Shown here in pieces: positions 16,283 to 24,494 of a DNA stretch of 64,000 nucleotides. Origin of the DNA: Nocardiopsis flavescens. Lineage in GTDB: Bacteria; Actinomycetota; Actinomycetes; Streptosporangiales; Streptosporangiaceae. The notes under the pieces were generated by a model. That model worked only from the letters and a program-made list of their open reading frames with translations. It was not told where the DNA came from and did no database searches. The position numbers were made by a program, and so were the translations under genes. Position 1 is the first letter of the stretch, and each line of letters begins with the position of its first letter. The stretch lies in assembly GCF_900141985.1 (NCBI RefSeq), contig NZ_FQZK01000001.1, positions 124,001 to 188,000 of the forward strand, in the 5' to 3' direction.

Positions 16283-16348
16283 TTGTCGACGAATGAGGTG
16301 GACGTTGCGCATCTGAGGTTCGCGATCACCACGCGGCACGGCCTTTGA
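16283..16348 (+). CDS. Leader peptide upstream of the ABC-F gene (candidate)
   Basis: A 21-codon frame from TTG 16283 to TGA 16346-16348 reads MSTNEVDVAHLRFAITTRHG-L; an internal GTG at 16298 would give a 16-residue form. It starts within about ten bases of the predicted transcription start. A second overlapping frame, ATG 16293 to TGA 16314-16316, encodes MRWTLRI. One of the two is probably translated as a regulatory leader: antibiotic-stalled ribosomes would expose the downstream ABC-F ribosome site. Hairpins GGCC-TTTGA-GGCC (16340-16352) and ACGGCCC-CC-GGGCCGT (16360-16375) lie just after the stop. Which frame is used, and whether it stalls, is inference. Confidence 0.5.
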   Translation: MSTNEVDVAHLRFAITTRHGL

Positions 16349-16513
16349 GGCCGCACGCCACGGCCCCCGGGCCGTCGGCGCCAGTGCGTGGATGGAACCT
16401 CGGTGCACGAGCCGTCCTCCAACGGGACCCCTCGCACCCCTCCTGTCGGCCCCGGCCGCGTGGTGCTCGCATACGAAGCCCCTGTCACTTCGCTTCCGTA
16501 TTGCGAGAGAACC

Positions 16514-18175
16514 ATGTCTCATCCCGCTGTCACCGGTGCCTCCGTGGCCGTCTCCGCCCTGGACTTCTCCTGGGCCGACGGCACGGCCGTCTTCGAGGAC
16601 CTGTCCCTGGCGGCCGGCCGCGGCCGTATCGGGCTGGTCGGCGCCAACGGTGCGGGCAAGTCCACCCTGCTCCGGCTGCTGGCCGGGCTGCTGCGCCCCG
16701 CCTCGGGGTCGGTCACCGTCCACGGGCGCCTGGCGTACCTGCCGCAGAACATCACCCTGGACACCGGCCTGCGCGTGGACCAGGCCCTGGGCATCGCCGG
16801 CACCCGCGCCGCGCTGGCCGCCATCGAGTCCGGCGACGTGTCCGAGCAGTACTTCGAGGAGGTCGGCGACGACTGGGACGTCGAGGAGCGGGCCCTGGCC
16901 GCCCTGGGGGGCCTGGGCCTGGAGGGCCTCGGCCTGGACCGCACCGTCGGTGAGGTCTCCGGCGGCGAGGCCGTCCTGCTGCGCCTGGCCGCCCTGCTCC
17001 TGGAGCGCCCCGACGTCCTGCTGCTGGACGAGCCCACCAACAACCTCGACCTGTTCGCCCGCAGGAGGCTCTACGACGCCGTGGACTCCTGGCGCACCGG
17101 CACCCTGATCGTGGTCAGCCACGACACCGACCTGCTGGAGCGCGTGGACCGTATCGCCGAGCTGCGCCAGGGCTCGGTCACCTGGTACGGGGGCGGCTGG
17201 TCGGACTACCGGCAGGCGCTGGCGGTGCAGCAGGAGGCCGCCGAGCGGACCCTGCGCGCCGCCGACTCCGACCTCAAACGGCAAAAGCGCGAGATGGAGG
17301 AGACCCGGGTCAAGCTGGCCCGCCGCCAGAAGCAGAGCCGCCGGCTCGACGCCCAGGGCGGCATGCCCAAGATCTTCGCCAACACGATGAAGAACAAGGC
17401 CGAGGGGTCGGCGGCCAAGCTCAAGGGGGTGCACGAGGACCGCATCCAGGAGGCGCGCGAGAGGCGGGAGGAGGCCGCCGAGGCGGTGCGCGCCGACGCC
17501 GAGATCCGGGTGGAGCTGCCCGAGACCGCCGTGCCCGCGGGGCGTGAGGTGCTGGCGGTGCGGGGGCTGACCCCGGTGCACGGGACGCTGTCGGGGGTGG
17601 ACCTGCTGGTGCGCGGCCCGGAGCGGATCGCGCTGGTGGGGCGCAACGGGGCGGGCAAGACCACCCTGCTGCGCACCCTGCTCGGCGAGCTGGAGCCCCG
17701 GGAGGGGACGGCGCGGGTGTTCGTGCCCTCGCGGTTCCTGCCCCAGCGGCTGGACGTGCTGGACGACGCCCTGACGGTGGCCGAGAACGTGGAGCGGCTG
17801 GCGCCGGGGGTGGAGGAGCAGCGCGTCCGGGCGCAGCTGGCCCGGTTCCTGTTCCGGGGGGCGCGCTCGGCGCAGGTCGCCGGGACGCTGTCGGGCGGGG
17901 AGCGGTTCCGGGCGGCGCTGGCGGCCCTGATGCTGGCCTCCCCCGCGCCGCAGCTGCTGCTGCTGGACGAGCCCACCAACAACCTGGACGTGTCCGGCGT
18001 CCGGCAGCTGACCGGGGCCCTGGAGGCCTACGAGGGGGCGCTGGTGGTGGCCAGCCACGACCTGCCGTTCCTGGAGTCGGTCGGTGTCACCCGGTGGCTG
18101 TTCGCGGGCGAGGGCCTGGTGGAGACCACCGGGGAGGGGGTGCGCGCCCTGCTGGCCGGGGGGTCCCCGGGGTGA
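16514..18175 (+). CDS. ABC-F family antibiotic-resistance/ribosome-protection ATPase
   Basis: A 553-residue cytoplasmic protein with two ABC domains and no membrane segment. Walker A motifs are GANGAGKST (43-51) and GRNGAGKTT (about 376-384); signatures VSGGEAVLLR (about 147) and LSGGERFRAAL (about 459); Walker B LLLDEPTNNLD twice. The inter-domain linker (about 245-330) is long and highly charged, RQKREMEETRVKLARRQKQS, as in ABC-F factors that reach into the ribosomal E site to evict or counteract MLS, phenicol or pleuromutilin drugs. The ATG at 16514 follows GAGAGAACC. A 240-nt leader with a short ORF precedes it. Drug specificity cannot be read from the sequence; a housekeeping EttA-like role is less likely given the leader and lone context. 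Confidence 0.9.
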   Translation: MSHPAVTGASVAVSALDFSWADGTAVFEDLSLAAGRGRIGLVGANGAGKSTLLRLLAGLLRPASGSVTVHGRLAYLPQNITLDTGLRVDQALGIAGTRAALAAIESGDVSEQYFEEVGDDWDVEERALAALGGLGLEGLGLDRTVGEVSGGEAVLLRLAALLLERPDVLLLDEPTNNLDLFARRRLYDAVDSWRTGTLIVVSHDTDLLERVDRIAELRQGSVTWYGGGWSDYRQALAVQQEAAERTLRAADSDLKRQKREMEETRVKLARRQKQSRRLDAQGGMPKIFANTMKNKAEGSAAKLKGVHEDRIQEARERREEAAEAVRADAEIRVELPETAVPAGREVLAVRGLTPVHGTLSGVDLLVRGPERIALVGRNGAGKTTLLRTLLGELEPREGTARVFVPSRFLPQRLDVLDDALTVAENVERLAPGVEEQRVRAQLARFLFRGARSAQVAGTLSGGERFRAALAALMLASPAPQLLLLDEPTNNLDVSGVRQLTGALEAYEGALVVASHDLPFLESVGVTRWLFAGEGLVETTGEGVRALLAGGSPG

Positions 18176-18177
18176 GG

Positions 18178-18213
18178 GCCGGTGCCCCGCCGCGGACGCG
18201 GCGGGGCACCGGC
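18178..18213. terminator. Bidirectional terminator, 17-bp perfect stem
   Basis: Left arm GCCGGTGCCCCGCCGCG (18178-18194) and right arm CGCGGCGGGGCACCGGC (18197-18213) are perfectly complementary around two bases, followed by TTTCTT. It lies between the convergent ABC-F and VOC genes. Confidence 0.85.
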
Positions 18214-18221
18214 GGGTTTCT

Positions 18222-18632
18222 TCAGGCCCCCGGGTAGTCGCCGAAGGCCCACAGGTTGCCCTCGGGGTCGCGGACGGTGAACTCCCGGGACCCGTGGCCG
18301 GTGGTGTGCGGCGGGCTCACCACCTGGGCGCCGTGATCGGCGGCGCGCGCGTGCAGGGCGTCGGGGTCGGCGGTGACGACGTAGAACCCGGCCGTTCCGG
18401 GCTCGCGCGACCAGGCGCGGCCCGGGGCGTGGTCGCCGAGCATGATCCCGCCCGCCCCCTGGGGCCACAGGAGTTCGGCGTGGGCCACGCGGCCGTCGGC
18501 GTCGTGGTGGCGGGCGGTGGCGGTGAAGCCGAAGGCCCCGGTGTAGAAGTCGATGAGTGCGGCGGCGTCGTGCGCCTGGAGGGTGCCCCACAGGCGGGGC
18601 CGGACGGTGGTGTCGGTGTGCGGTGTGCTCAT
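18222..18632 (-). CDS. VOC family protein, AraC-linked pair 2
   Basis: A 136-residue vicinal-oxygen-chelate protein with paired modules: LWGTLQAHDAAALIDFYTGA around residues 14-33 and GFYVVTADPDALHARAADHG around 81-100, ending in REFTVRDPEGNLWAFGDYPG. The motif R..DPEGN.WAFG.Y is typical of the glyoxalase/bleomycin-resistance group that binds small molecules. Its ATG overlaps the stop of the upstream AraC gene by four bases (ATGA), so the two are translationally coupled. The same AraC-then-VOC order occurs at 8284-9129, though these two VOC proteins are only distantly alike. Confidence 0.85.
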   Translation of the reverse strand: MSTPHTDTTVRPRLWGTLQAHDAAALIDFYTGAFGFTATARHHDADGRVAHAELLWPQGAGGIMLGDHAPGRAWSREPGTAGFYVVTADPDALHARAADHGAQVVSPPHTTGHGSREFTVRDPEGNLWAFGDYPGA

Positions 18633-19489
18633 GGTTCCCAGGCTGGTGGGCGGGAGGGGGTGTCGTCTTGTACGTTCCGGAACTCCCGGGCGGCCCAGGC
18701 CGCGGGCGGCAGGCCGGTGAAGCGGGTGAAGGCGCGGCTCAGGTGGGCCTGGTCGGTGTACCCGGCCGCGGCGGCGGCCCCCGCCAGGTCGGTGCGCCCG
18801 GTCCGGTGCAGGCTGCGGGTGATGCGGCGGCGGGCGTGGTCGAAGCGCATGAGTGCGGCCACGGTCTTGGGCGAGCGGCCGACCTCGCGGTGGAAGAGGG
18901 TGCCCAGGTGGCGGGGGGTCAGGCCGACCCGGTCGGCCACGTCGCCGATCCGGGCCCGGCCGCCGGAGGCCGCGAGCAGGTGCCAGGCGCCGGCGAGTTC
19001 GGGGCGGGGGCCGTGTGGGCGGTACCGGTCGCGCAGGTGGGCGGCGACGAGTGCGAAGGCGTCCTCCCAGGGGGTGGCGGGGTCCAGGCGCTCGTAGAGT
19101 GCGCGGCCCGCGGGGCCGGCCAGGGGCAGGCCGTCGTAGTCGTCGACGCCGAGCTCGGCGCAGGGCACCCCGAACAGGGAGCGCACGGCCAGGGGGTGCA
19201 GGGCCAGCTGGATTCCGGCGTGGCCGGTGCGCTGGTGCACGTGGGAGGCGTGCAGGTGCAGGCCGCCCAGCAGCAGGGGGGCGGGGCGGGCGGCGGGCAG
19301 GGATGCGGCGTCGGGTGCGGCGCGCACGCCCTCGTCGAGGCCGACGATGAAGGTGACCGACGCCGAGGGCAGGCCCAGGTGGACCGACTCGGGTACCGCC
19401 AGTGCCCGGTAGCCGGTCATCGACACGACCCCGGGGGCGGTCCGGGCGGGGGCGGCGGCGAACTCCCAGGCCCGCTCCGGCTCGTCCAT
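18629..19489 (-). CDS. AraC family regulator with sensor domain
   Basis: A 286-residue regulator. The N-terminal about 170 residues form a cupin-like sensor (SVHLGLPSASVTFIVGLDEG; ASHVHQRTGHAGIQLALHPL). The C-terminal HTH pair has RIGDVADRVGLTPRHLGTLF and LAGAAAAAGYTDQAHLSRAF followed by TGLPPAAWA. The CAT at 19487-19489 sets the start; upstream in-frame codons belong to no protein. It is translationally coupled to the VOC gene, which it probably regulates. Whether it activates or represses is unknown. Confidence 0.85.
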   Translation of the reverse strand: MDEPERAWEFAAAPARTAPGVVSMTGYRALAVPESVHLGLPSASVTFIVGLDEGVRAAPDAASLPAARPAPLLLGGLHLHASHVHQRTGHAGIQLALHPLAVRSLFGVPCAELGVDDYDGLPLAGPAGRALYERLDPATPWEDAFALVAAHLRDRYRPHGPRPELAGAWHLLAASGGRARIGDVADRVGLTPRHLGTLFHREVGRSPKTVAALMRFDHARRRITRSLHRTGRTDLAGAAAAAGYTDQAHLSRAFTRFTGLPPAAWAAREFRNVQDDTPSRPPAWEP

Positions 19490-19521
19490 ACTCCGACGCT
19501 GCCAGAGCGGGCCCGTGCGGG

Positions 19522-20952
19522 TCAACCGGTCATCTCCTCCAGGGTCTTGCCCTTGGTCTCCTTGACGAACTTCCACACGAACAGCAGGGAGAGCACGGCG
19601 AAGCCGGTGTAGACGAGGTAGGAGCCGCTCAGGCTCCAGTCGCGCATGCTGGGGAAGGTGACGGTGACGGCCCAGTTGGCGATCCACTGGGTGGCGGTGG
19701 CCACGCCCATGGCGGCGGCGCGGATGCGCAGCGGGAACATCTCTCCCAGCAGCACCCACACCACGGCGCCCCAGGACAGGGCGAAGAACAGCACGAAGGA
19801 GCTGGCGGCGACCAGGGCGACCACGCCCCAGGCGAAGTCCAGGCTCACCTCCTCGCCGACGGCGGTGGCGTGGCCGAAGGCGTAGGCGGCCACCGCCAGT
19901 GCCAGCGCCATGCCGGCCGAGCCCACCAGCAGCAGGGGGCGGCGGCCGACCCGGTCGACGAGGAAGATCGCGACGACGGTGCCGACGATGTTGATGACCG
20001 AGGTGAACAGGCTCAGCAGCAGGGAGTCGGACTCGGGCACGCCCACGGACTGCCACAGCGAGGAGGAGTAGTAGAAGATGACGTTGATGCCCACGAGCTG
20101 CTGGAACGCGGACAGGGCCATGCCGATCCAGACGATGGGGAGCAGTCCGAGCCGGCCGCGCAGGTCGCGCAGGCGGGGGCGCTCCTCCGAGCCCAGGGCC
20201 TTCCTGATGTCGGTGACGCGGCGGTCCAGGCGGGCGGGGCCGCCGCCCTCGACCTCGGCGAGGATCTCCTTGGCCTGGTCGTCCTCGCCCACGCGCACCA
20301 GGTAGCGGGGGGACTCGGGGATGACGAGGGTGAGCAGCAGGTAGATGGCGGCGGGCACCAGTTCGGCGCCCAGCATCCACTGCCAGGCCTGGAGGGGGCC
20401 GAGCATGTTGGAGGCGCTGCCGCCGGCGGCCAGGGCGATGAGGTAGTCGGCGAGCTGGGAGACGGCGATGCCCAGGACGATGGCCAGCTGTTGGAGGGAG
20501 CCCAGGCGTCCGCGGTGGGCGGCCGGGGCGATCTCGGCGATGTAGGTGGGGGCGATGACGGAGGCCATGCCGATGGCGATGCCGCTCAGGACCCGCCACA
20601 GGATGAGGTCCCAGATGGCGAAGGGCAGGGCCATGCCCACGGCGCTGACGGCGAACAGCACGCCGGCGATGCGCATGGTGCGGATGCGCCCGTAGCGGTC
20701 GGCCAGCGAGCCGGTGACGGCGGCGCCCACCGCCGAGCCCAGCAGGGCCGAGGCGACGGTGAACCCCAGGGTCGCCGAGCTGACCTGGAACCTGGCCTGG
20801 ATGGCGTCGACGGCGCCGTTGATGACGGCGCTGTCGTAGCCGAACAGGAACCCGCCCATCGCCGCCGCGGCGGCGATCATGGTGACCTTGCCGAGGTCCC
20901 CGCCGCCTTCCGAGAGGTCCTGGGACGCCCCCGCGCTGCCTTTCCCGGTCAC
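19522..20952 (-). CDS. Sugar porter (MFS), tandem copy B
   Basis: A 476-residue twelve-helix major facilitator of the sugar porter family, likely a sugar/proton symporter in the cytoplasmic membrane. Seen: first helix AMGGFLFGYDSAVINGAVDA, the GSLADRYGR loop signature after helix 2, IAPTYIAEIAPAAHRGRLGS at helices 4-5, PESPRYLV, the substrate-contact QQLVGINVIFYYSSSLWQ in helix 7, DRVGRRPLLL, and the C-terminal ETKGKTLEEM. Start is ATG-equivalent at 20952. It is about four-fifths identical by eye to the next gene upstream (21100-22512), with identical blocks around helix 1, helix 7 and the tail, indicating tandem duplication. Sugar specificity is unknown. Confidence 0.9.
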   Translation of the reverse strand: MTGKGSAGASQDLSEGGGDLGKVTMIAAAAAMGGFLFGYDSAVINGAVDAIQARFQVSSATLGFTVASALLGSAVGAAVTGSLADRYGRIRTMRIAGVLFAVSAVGMALPFAIWDLILWRVLSGIAIGMASVIAPTYIAEIAPAAHRGRLGSLQQLAIVLGIAVSQLADYLIALAAGGSASNMLGPLQAWQWMLGAELVPAAIYLLLTLVIPESPRYLVRVGEDDQAKEILAEVEGGGPARLDRRVTDIRKALGSEERPRLRDLRGRLGLLPIVWIGMALSAFQQLVGINVIFYYSSSLWQSVGVPESDSLLLSLFTSVINIVGTVVAIFLVDRVGRRPLLLVGSAGMALALAVAAYAFGHATAVGEEVSLDFAWGVVALVAASSFVLFFALSWGAVVWVLLGEMFPLRIRAAAMGVATATQWIANWAVTVTFPSMRDWSLSGSYLVYTGFAVLSLLFVWKFVKETKGKTLEEMTG

Positions 20953-21099
20953 ACCCGCTCCCTTCCGCGGCGACGCGCGTCGCCGACCTCCGCCAGGGTC
21001 GGTGCCGGGGCTCGCGGGGGCGGGCGCACGACACCCCGGGTCGGTGGAACCCGGGGTGAATCATGTCCGGGACTTGGCCCGGGGCCCGCGGTGCCGGGG

Positions 21100-22512
21100 T
21101 CAGCCGGTCATCTCCTCCAGGGTCTTGCCCTTGGTCTCCTTGACGAACCTCAGGACGAAGAGCAGGGAGAGCAGGGCGAACGCCGCGTAGATGAGGTAGG
21201 AGCCGCTCAGGCTCCAGTCGCGCAGGCTCGGGAAGCTGACGGTGACGGCCCAGTTGGCCAGCCACTGGACGGCGGTGGCCACGCCCATGGCGGCGGCGCG
21301 GATGCGCAGCGGGAACATCTCGCCCAGCAGCACCCAGACGACCACGCCCCAGGACAGGGCGAAGAACAGCACGAAGGAGCTGGCGGCGGCCAGGGCCACG
21401 GCGGCCCACACGAACGGCAGGGTCACCTCCTCGCCGGAGGCGGTGGCGTGCCCGAAGGCGTAGGCGGCGGTGGCCAGGGCGACGGTCATGCCGGCCGAGC
21501 CCACCAGCAGCAGGGGGCGGCGGCCGATCCGGTCGACCAGGAGGATCGCGATGACCGTGCCGACGATGTTGACGATGGAGGTGAACAGGCTCAGCAGCAG
21601 GGAGTCGGACTCGGCGATGCCCACCGACTGCCACAGCGAGGAGGAGTAGTAGAAGATGACGTTGATGCCCACCAGCTGCTGGAACGCGGACAGGGCCACG
21701 CCGGTCCAGACGATGGGCAGCAGCAGGTGGGGGCCGCGCAGGTCGCGCAGGCGGGGCCGCACCTCCGAGCCCAGGGCGCGGCGGATCTCGCCGATGCGGC
21801 GCTCGACCCGTTCGGGGCCGCCGCCCTCCACCTCGCCCAGGACGGTGCGGGCCCGGTCGTGCTCGCCCACGCGCACCAGGTAGCGGGGCGACTCGGGGAT
21901 GAGCAGGCTGAGCAGCAGGTAGACCAGGGCGGGCAGGACCTCCACGCCGAGCATCCACTGCCAGGCCTGGAGGGGGCCGATCGTGTTGGAGGCGCTGCCG
22001 TCGGCGATCTGGGCGATGCCGTAGTTGACCAGCTGCGAGCAGGCGATGCCCAGGACGATGGCGAGCTGCTGGAGGGAGCCCAGGCGTCCGCGGTAGGCGG
22101 CCGGGGCGACCTCGGCGATGTAGGTGGGGGCGATGACGGAGGCCATGCCGATGGCGACGCCGCCCAGGACGCGCCAGGCGGTCAGGTCCCACACGCCGAA
22201 GGGCAGGGCCGATCCGATGGCGCTGACGGCGAACAGCACGCCGGCGACCTGCATGACGCGGATGCGCCCGTGGCGGTCGGCCAGCCAGCCCGCGGTGGCC
22301 GCGCCCAGGACGCAGCCCAGCAGCGCGGAGGCGATGGTGAACCCCAGGACCCCCGCGCCGACCTCGAACCTGGTCTGGATGGCGTCGACGGCGCCGTTGA
22401 TGACGGCGCTGTCGTAGCCGAACAGGAACCCGCCCATCGCCGCCGCGGCGGCGATCATGGTGACGCGGACGATGTCGGCGTCCTCGCCCGTCCCTTTGCT
22501 GGCACTTGCCAC
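21100..22512 (-). CDS. Sugar porter (MFS), tandem copy A
   Basis: A 470-residue sugar porter, same architecture and motifs as the downstream copy: FGYDSAVINGAVDAIQTRFE, GWLADRHGRIRV, IAPTYIAEVAPAAYRGRLGS, PESPRYLVRVGEHDRARTVL, QQLVGINVIFYYSSSLWQ, DRIGRRPLLL and ETKGKTLEEM. Differences concentrate in the N-terminal tail, helix 3, the central cytoplasmic loop and a few pore-lining positions (for example ADGSASNTIG against AGGSASNMLG), which may alter substrate range. The two genes are 147 bases apart on the same strand, and neither has a sugar kinase or regulator beside it. Copy A is the upstream gene of the pair. Confidence 0.9.
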   Translation of the reverse strand: MASASKGTGEDADIVRVTMIAAAAAMGGFLFGYDSAVINGAVDAIQTRFEVGAGVLGFTIASALLGCVLGAATAGWLADRHGRIRVMQVAGVLFAVSAIGSALPFGVWDLTAWRVLGGVAIGMASVIAPTYIAEVAPAAYRGRLGSLQQLAIVLGIACSQLVNYGIAQIADGSASNTIGPLQAWQWMLGVEVLPALVYLLLSLLIPESPRYLVRVGEHDRARTVLGEVEGGGPERVERRIGEIRRALGSEVRPRLRDLRGPHLLLPIVWTGVALSAFQQLVGINVIFYYSSSLWQSVGIAESDSLLLSLFTSIVNIVGTVIAILLVDRIGRRPLLLVGSAGMTVALATAAYAFGHATASGEEVTLPFVWAAVALAAASSFVLFFALSWGVVVWVLLGEMFPLRIRAAAMGVATAVQWLANWAVTVSFPSLRDWSLSGSYLIYAAFALLSLLFVLRFVKETKGKTLEEMTG

Positions 22513-22632
22513 GTTCTCCCCCTCCGATGTCCGGTTCTCCCAGGACTACCCGGATGGGCACGGTATGTCACATGCGCGGTACGCGCCGTGAGTCCGGGTG
22601 CGGGGGCGGGGGCGTGTCGGGGGTGCGGCGGG

Positions 22633-22914
22633 TCAGCGCTGCTGGGGGACCTGCTCGACGCCGTTCCACTGCTGGTACTGCTGGGCGGCCTCGGCCGCGG
22701 CCTGGTCCTCCTGGCGGTCGCGCACGCACTTGGCGAGGGTGAAGGTGGCGGTGATGACGTAGAGCAGGCCCATGCCCAGGAAGGCGCGGATCCACAGGTC
22801 GACGGGGAGGAAGACCACGCCCACGCCCAGGCCGACGGAGGCGGCGGCGAAGGAGATCATGGACTGGAGGTAGAACTGGGGGCTGGACCGGGGGGCGGGG
22901 GCGAAGGGGTTCAT
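22633..22914 (-). CDS. YiaA/YiaB family small membrane protein
   Basis: A 93-residue inner-membrane protein with two helices, about residues 18-40 (SMISFAAASVGLGVGVVFLP) and 42-62 (LWIRAFLGMGLLYVITATFT), then LAKCVRDRQED, the typical YiaAB-domain ending, and a Gln/Ala-rich polar tail. The molecular role of YiaAB proteins is not established. It is 120 bases from the sugar-porter gene and on the same strand, but there is no evidence of one operon. Confidence 0.8.
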   Translation of the reverse strand: MNPFAPAPRSSPQFYLQSMISFAAASVGLGVGVVFLPVDLWIRAFLGMGLLYVITATFTLAKCVRDRQEDQAAAEAAQQYQQWNGVEQVPQQR

Positions 22915-22961
22915 ACGCCCATGGTGGACGGGGCCGGTCCGGGGCGCCTGAGTACGCCTAC

Positions 22962-24101
22962 TCACCCCGCGTCCGGTCCGGCGGGTCGCGGGGGCGCGGG
23001 CCGGTCCGGGCGCAGTGCGGACAGGTCCTGCGGGCCGGGCTCCCCCAGGGCCAGGCGGGCGGCGAGCGCCCCCTGGTAGGCGCCCAGGGACAGGCCCTCC
23101 CCGCCCAGGCCGGTGGCCACGACGACGCCGGGGATCCGTGCGTGGGCGCCCAGCAGCGGGAGCCCGTCGCGGGTGGCCGGGCGCAGGCCCGCCAGGGAGC
23201 CGACCACGGTGGCCCCGGCCAGGCCGGGCAGGTCCTCCAGGGCCCGGGACAGGTTCTCGGCGGTGCTGCGGGCGGTGACGCGGTGGTCGAACCCGGCCTC
23301 GGGCTCGCGGGTGCCGCCGGTGACGACGCGGTCGGGGCCGAAGGCCACGGCGTGGCCCCCGTGCCCGCCCCAGCGCAGGACCGGCCAGGAGCGGGTGTCG
23401 GTCCCGGGCAGCGCGAAGTGGGTGACCTGGCCGCGCACCGGGACCACCGGCAGGTCCGTCCCGGCCGGCTCTAGGAGGCGGCCGGACCAGGCCCCGGCCG
23501 CCACGACCACCGTGGGCGCCCGCAGGTCCTCGCCGCCCACGCGCACCCCGCTCACCCGGCCGCCGTCCCACAGCAGGTGCGCCTCGCCCCTGCGGTGGTG
23601 CAGGCCGCGCTCCTGGGCGGACTGGAACAGGGCGTCGCGCAGGACGGCGCCGCGCACGCGCGCGATGCCCTCGACGTACACGCCGCGGTGGGCCTCGGAG
23701 AGCAGCGGGACGTGCTCGCGCGGCTCGCCCGGGGCCAGGCGCTCCACCCGGCCCATGCCCTCGTGGCCGGGTTCGGCGGCCAGGGCGCGGAGCAGGTCGT
23801 ACCCGGTGTCGTCTCCCTCGGGGTCCAGGCGGATGCCGCCGACCCGCTCGTGGCCGGTGGCCCGGCCGTCGTCGGCGAGCAGGTCCAGGAGTCCGGGCAG
23901 GTGGGCTGCGGCGCCCCGTTTGAGGGCCTGGAGGGCGGGGTCCTCCCCGGGCAGGGGCCAGGGGAAGACGACGCCCTGTCCGGCGGCGGTGGCCCCGCCG
24001 GCGCGGGAGTCCTCGACCAGGGCGGTGGAGGCGCCCTTGGCGGTGAGGTGGAGCGCCGCACTGGCGCCGACGATGCCGCCGCCGACCACGATCACGTCCA
24101 T
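22962..24101 (-). CDS. FAD-dependent amine/D-amino-acid oxidase (DAO family)
   Basis: A 379-residue flavoprotein. The N-terminal dinucleotide fold is MDVIVVGGGIVGASAALHLT, with the acidic ribose-binding residue in VEDSRAG; the central barrel carries GVYVEGIARVRGAVLRDALF, and the C-terminal FAD closure is GLRPATRDGLPLLGAHARIP then VVVATGLGGEGLSLG. Members oxidise glycine, sarcosine or D-amino acids, or act as dehydrogenases; the substrate is not evident. The ATG at 24099-24101 follows GGAGG by six bases, a very good ribosome site. It is divergent from the DDAH-like gene at 24495 across 393 bases. A role in amino acid catabolism with that neighbour is possible but unsupported. Confidence 0.88.
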   Translation of the reverse strand: MDVIVVGGGIVGASAALHLTAKGASTALVEDSRAGGATAAGQGVVFPWPLPGEDPALQALKRGAAAHLPGLLDLLADDGRATGHERVGGIRLDPEGDDTGYDLLRALAAEPGHEGMGRVERLAPGEPREHVPLLSEAHRGVYVEGIARVRGAVLRDALFQSAQERGLHHRRGEAHLLWDGGRVSGVRVGGEDLRAPTVVVAAGAWSGRLLEPAGTDLPVVPVRGQVTHFALPGTDTRSWPVLRWGGHGGHAVAFGPDRVVTGGTREPEAGFDHRVTARSTAENLSRALEDLPGLAGATVVGSLAGLRPATRDGLPLLGAHARIPGVVVATGLGGEGLSLGAYQGALAARLALGEPGPQDLSALRPDRPAPPRPAGPDAG

Positions 24102-24494
24102 GGCATCCTCCGGTCGGGGGTGCCGGGGCGGGCCCCGGCGGGGTGGTCGGGCGGCCGGTCCACCGTACGCGGCCCGGCCCGGGGTCTTCCAGCGCCCCCG
24201 TACCGGCGGGTTCCCGCGGTAGTCGCGGCGCCCCGGCCTCCCGGGGGCGCGACCCCTGCCGGCCGCCGGGCGGGCACTGTTCCCGGAGCCGGGGCGCGCG
24301 TCACCGGGGCGGCCCGCTCTGTGATGTGCGCCCTTGGCGGTGGAAAGCGGTGGAATGCCCGGTCGCCGCGGCCTGTGACGCTCCCGTGAACAAGCCGAAA
24401 GACCCGCGTGCCGCATCCGGGACCGGGGTAGGCAGCGGCGATAGGTTGTGCGGTCAACGAGGAGCGCACCCATCCCCTGGAAGGCAGTCAACAC
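24102..24494. other. Divergent promoter region between amine oxidase and DDAH-like genes
   Basis: No gene is supported. A -10-like TAGGTT lies at 24443-24448, about 45 bases before the GTG at 24495, and may serve the plus-strand gene. The remainder is GC-rich with no obvious palindrome. Confidence 0.45.

Noticed and set aside
15368..18058. 896-codon minus-strand frame
   Set aside because: Antisense to the ABC-F gene and leader; no domain and Gln/Gly/Arg-biased.
18629..22561. 1310-codon minus-strand open frame
   Set aside because: It joins the AraC gene to unrelated out-of-frame text through the porters; only the last 286 codons (from 19489) are protein-like.
19402..23079. 1225-codon plus-strand open frame
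   Set aside because: Antisense of the two sugar porters and YiaAB; low-complexity Gln/His/Asp/Gly text repeating because the porters are duplicated.
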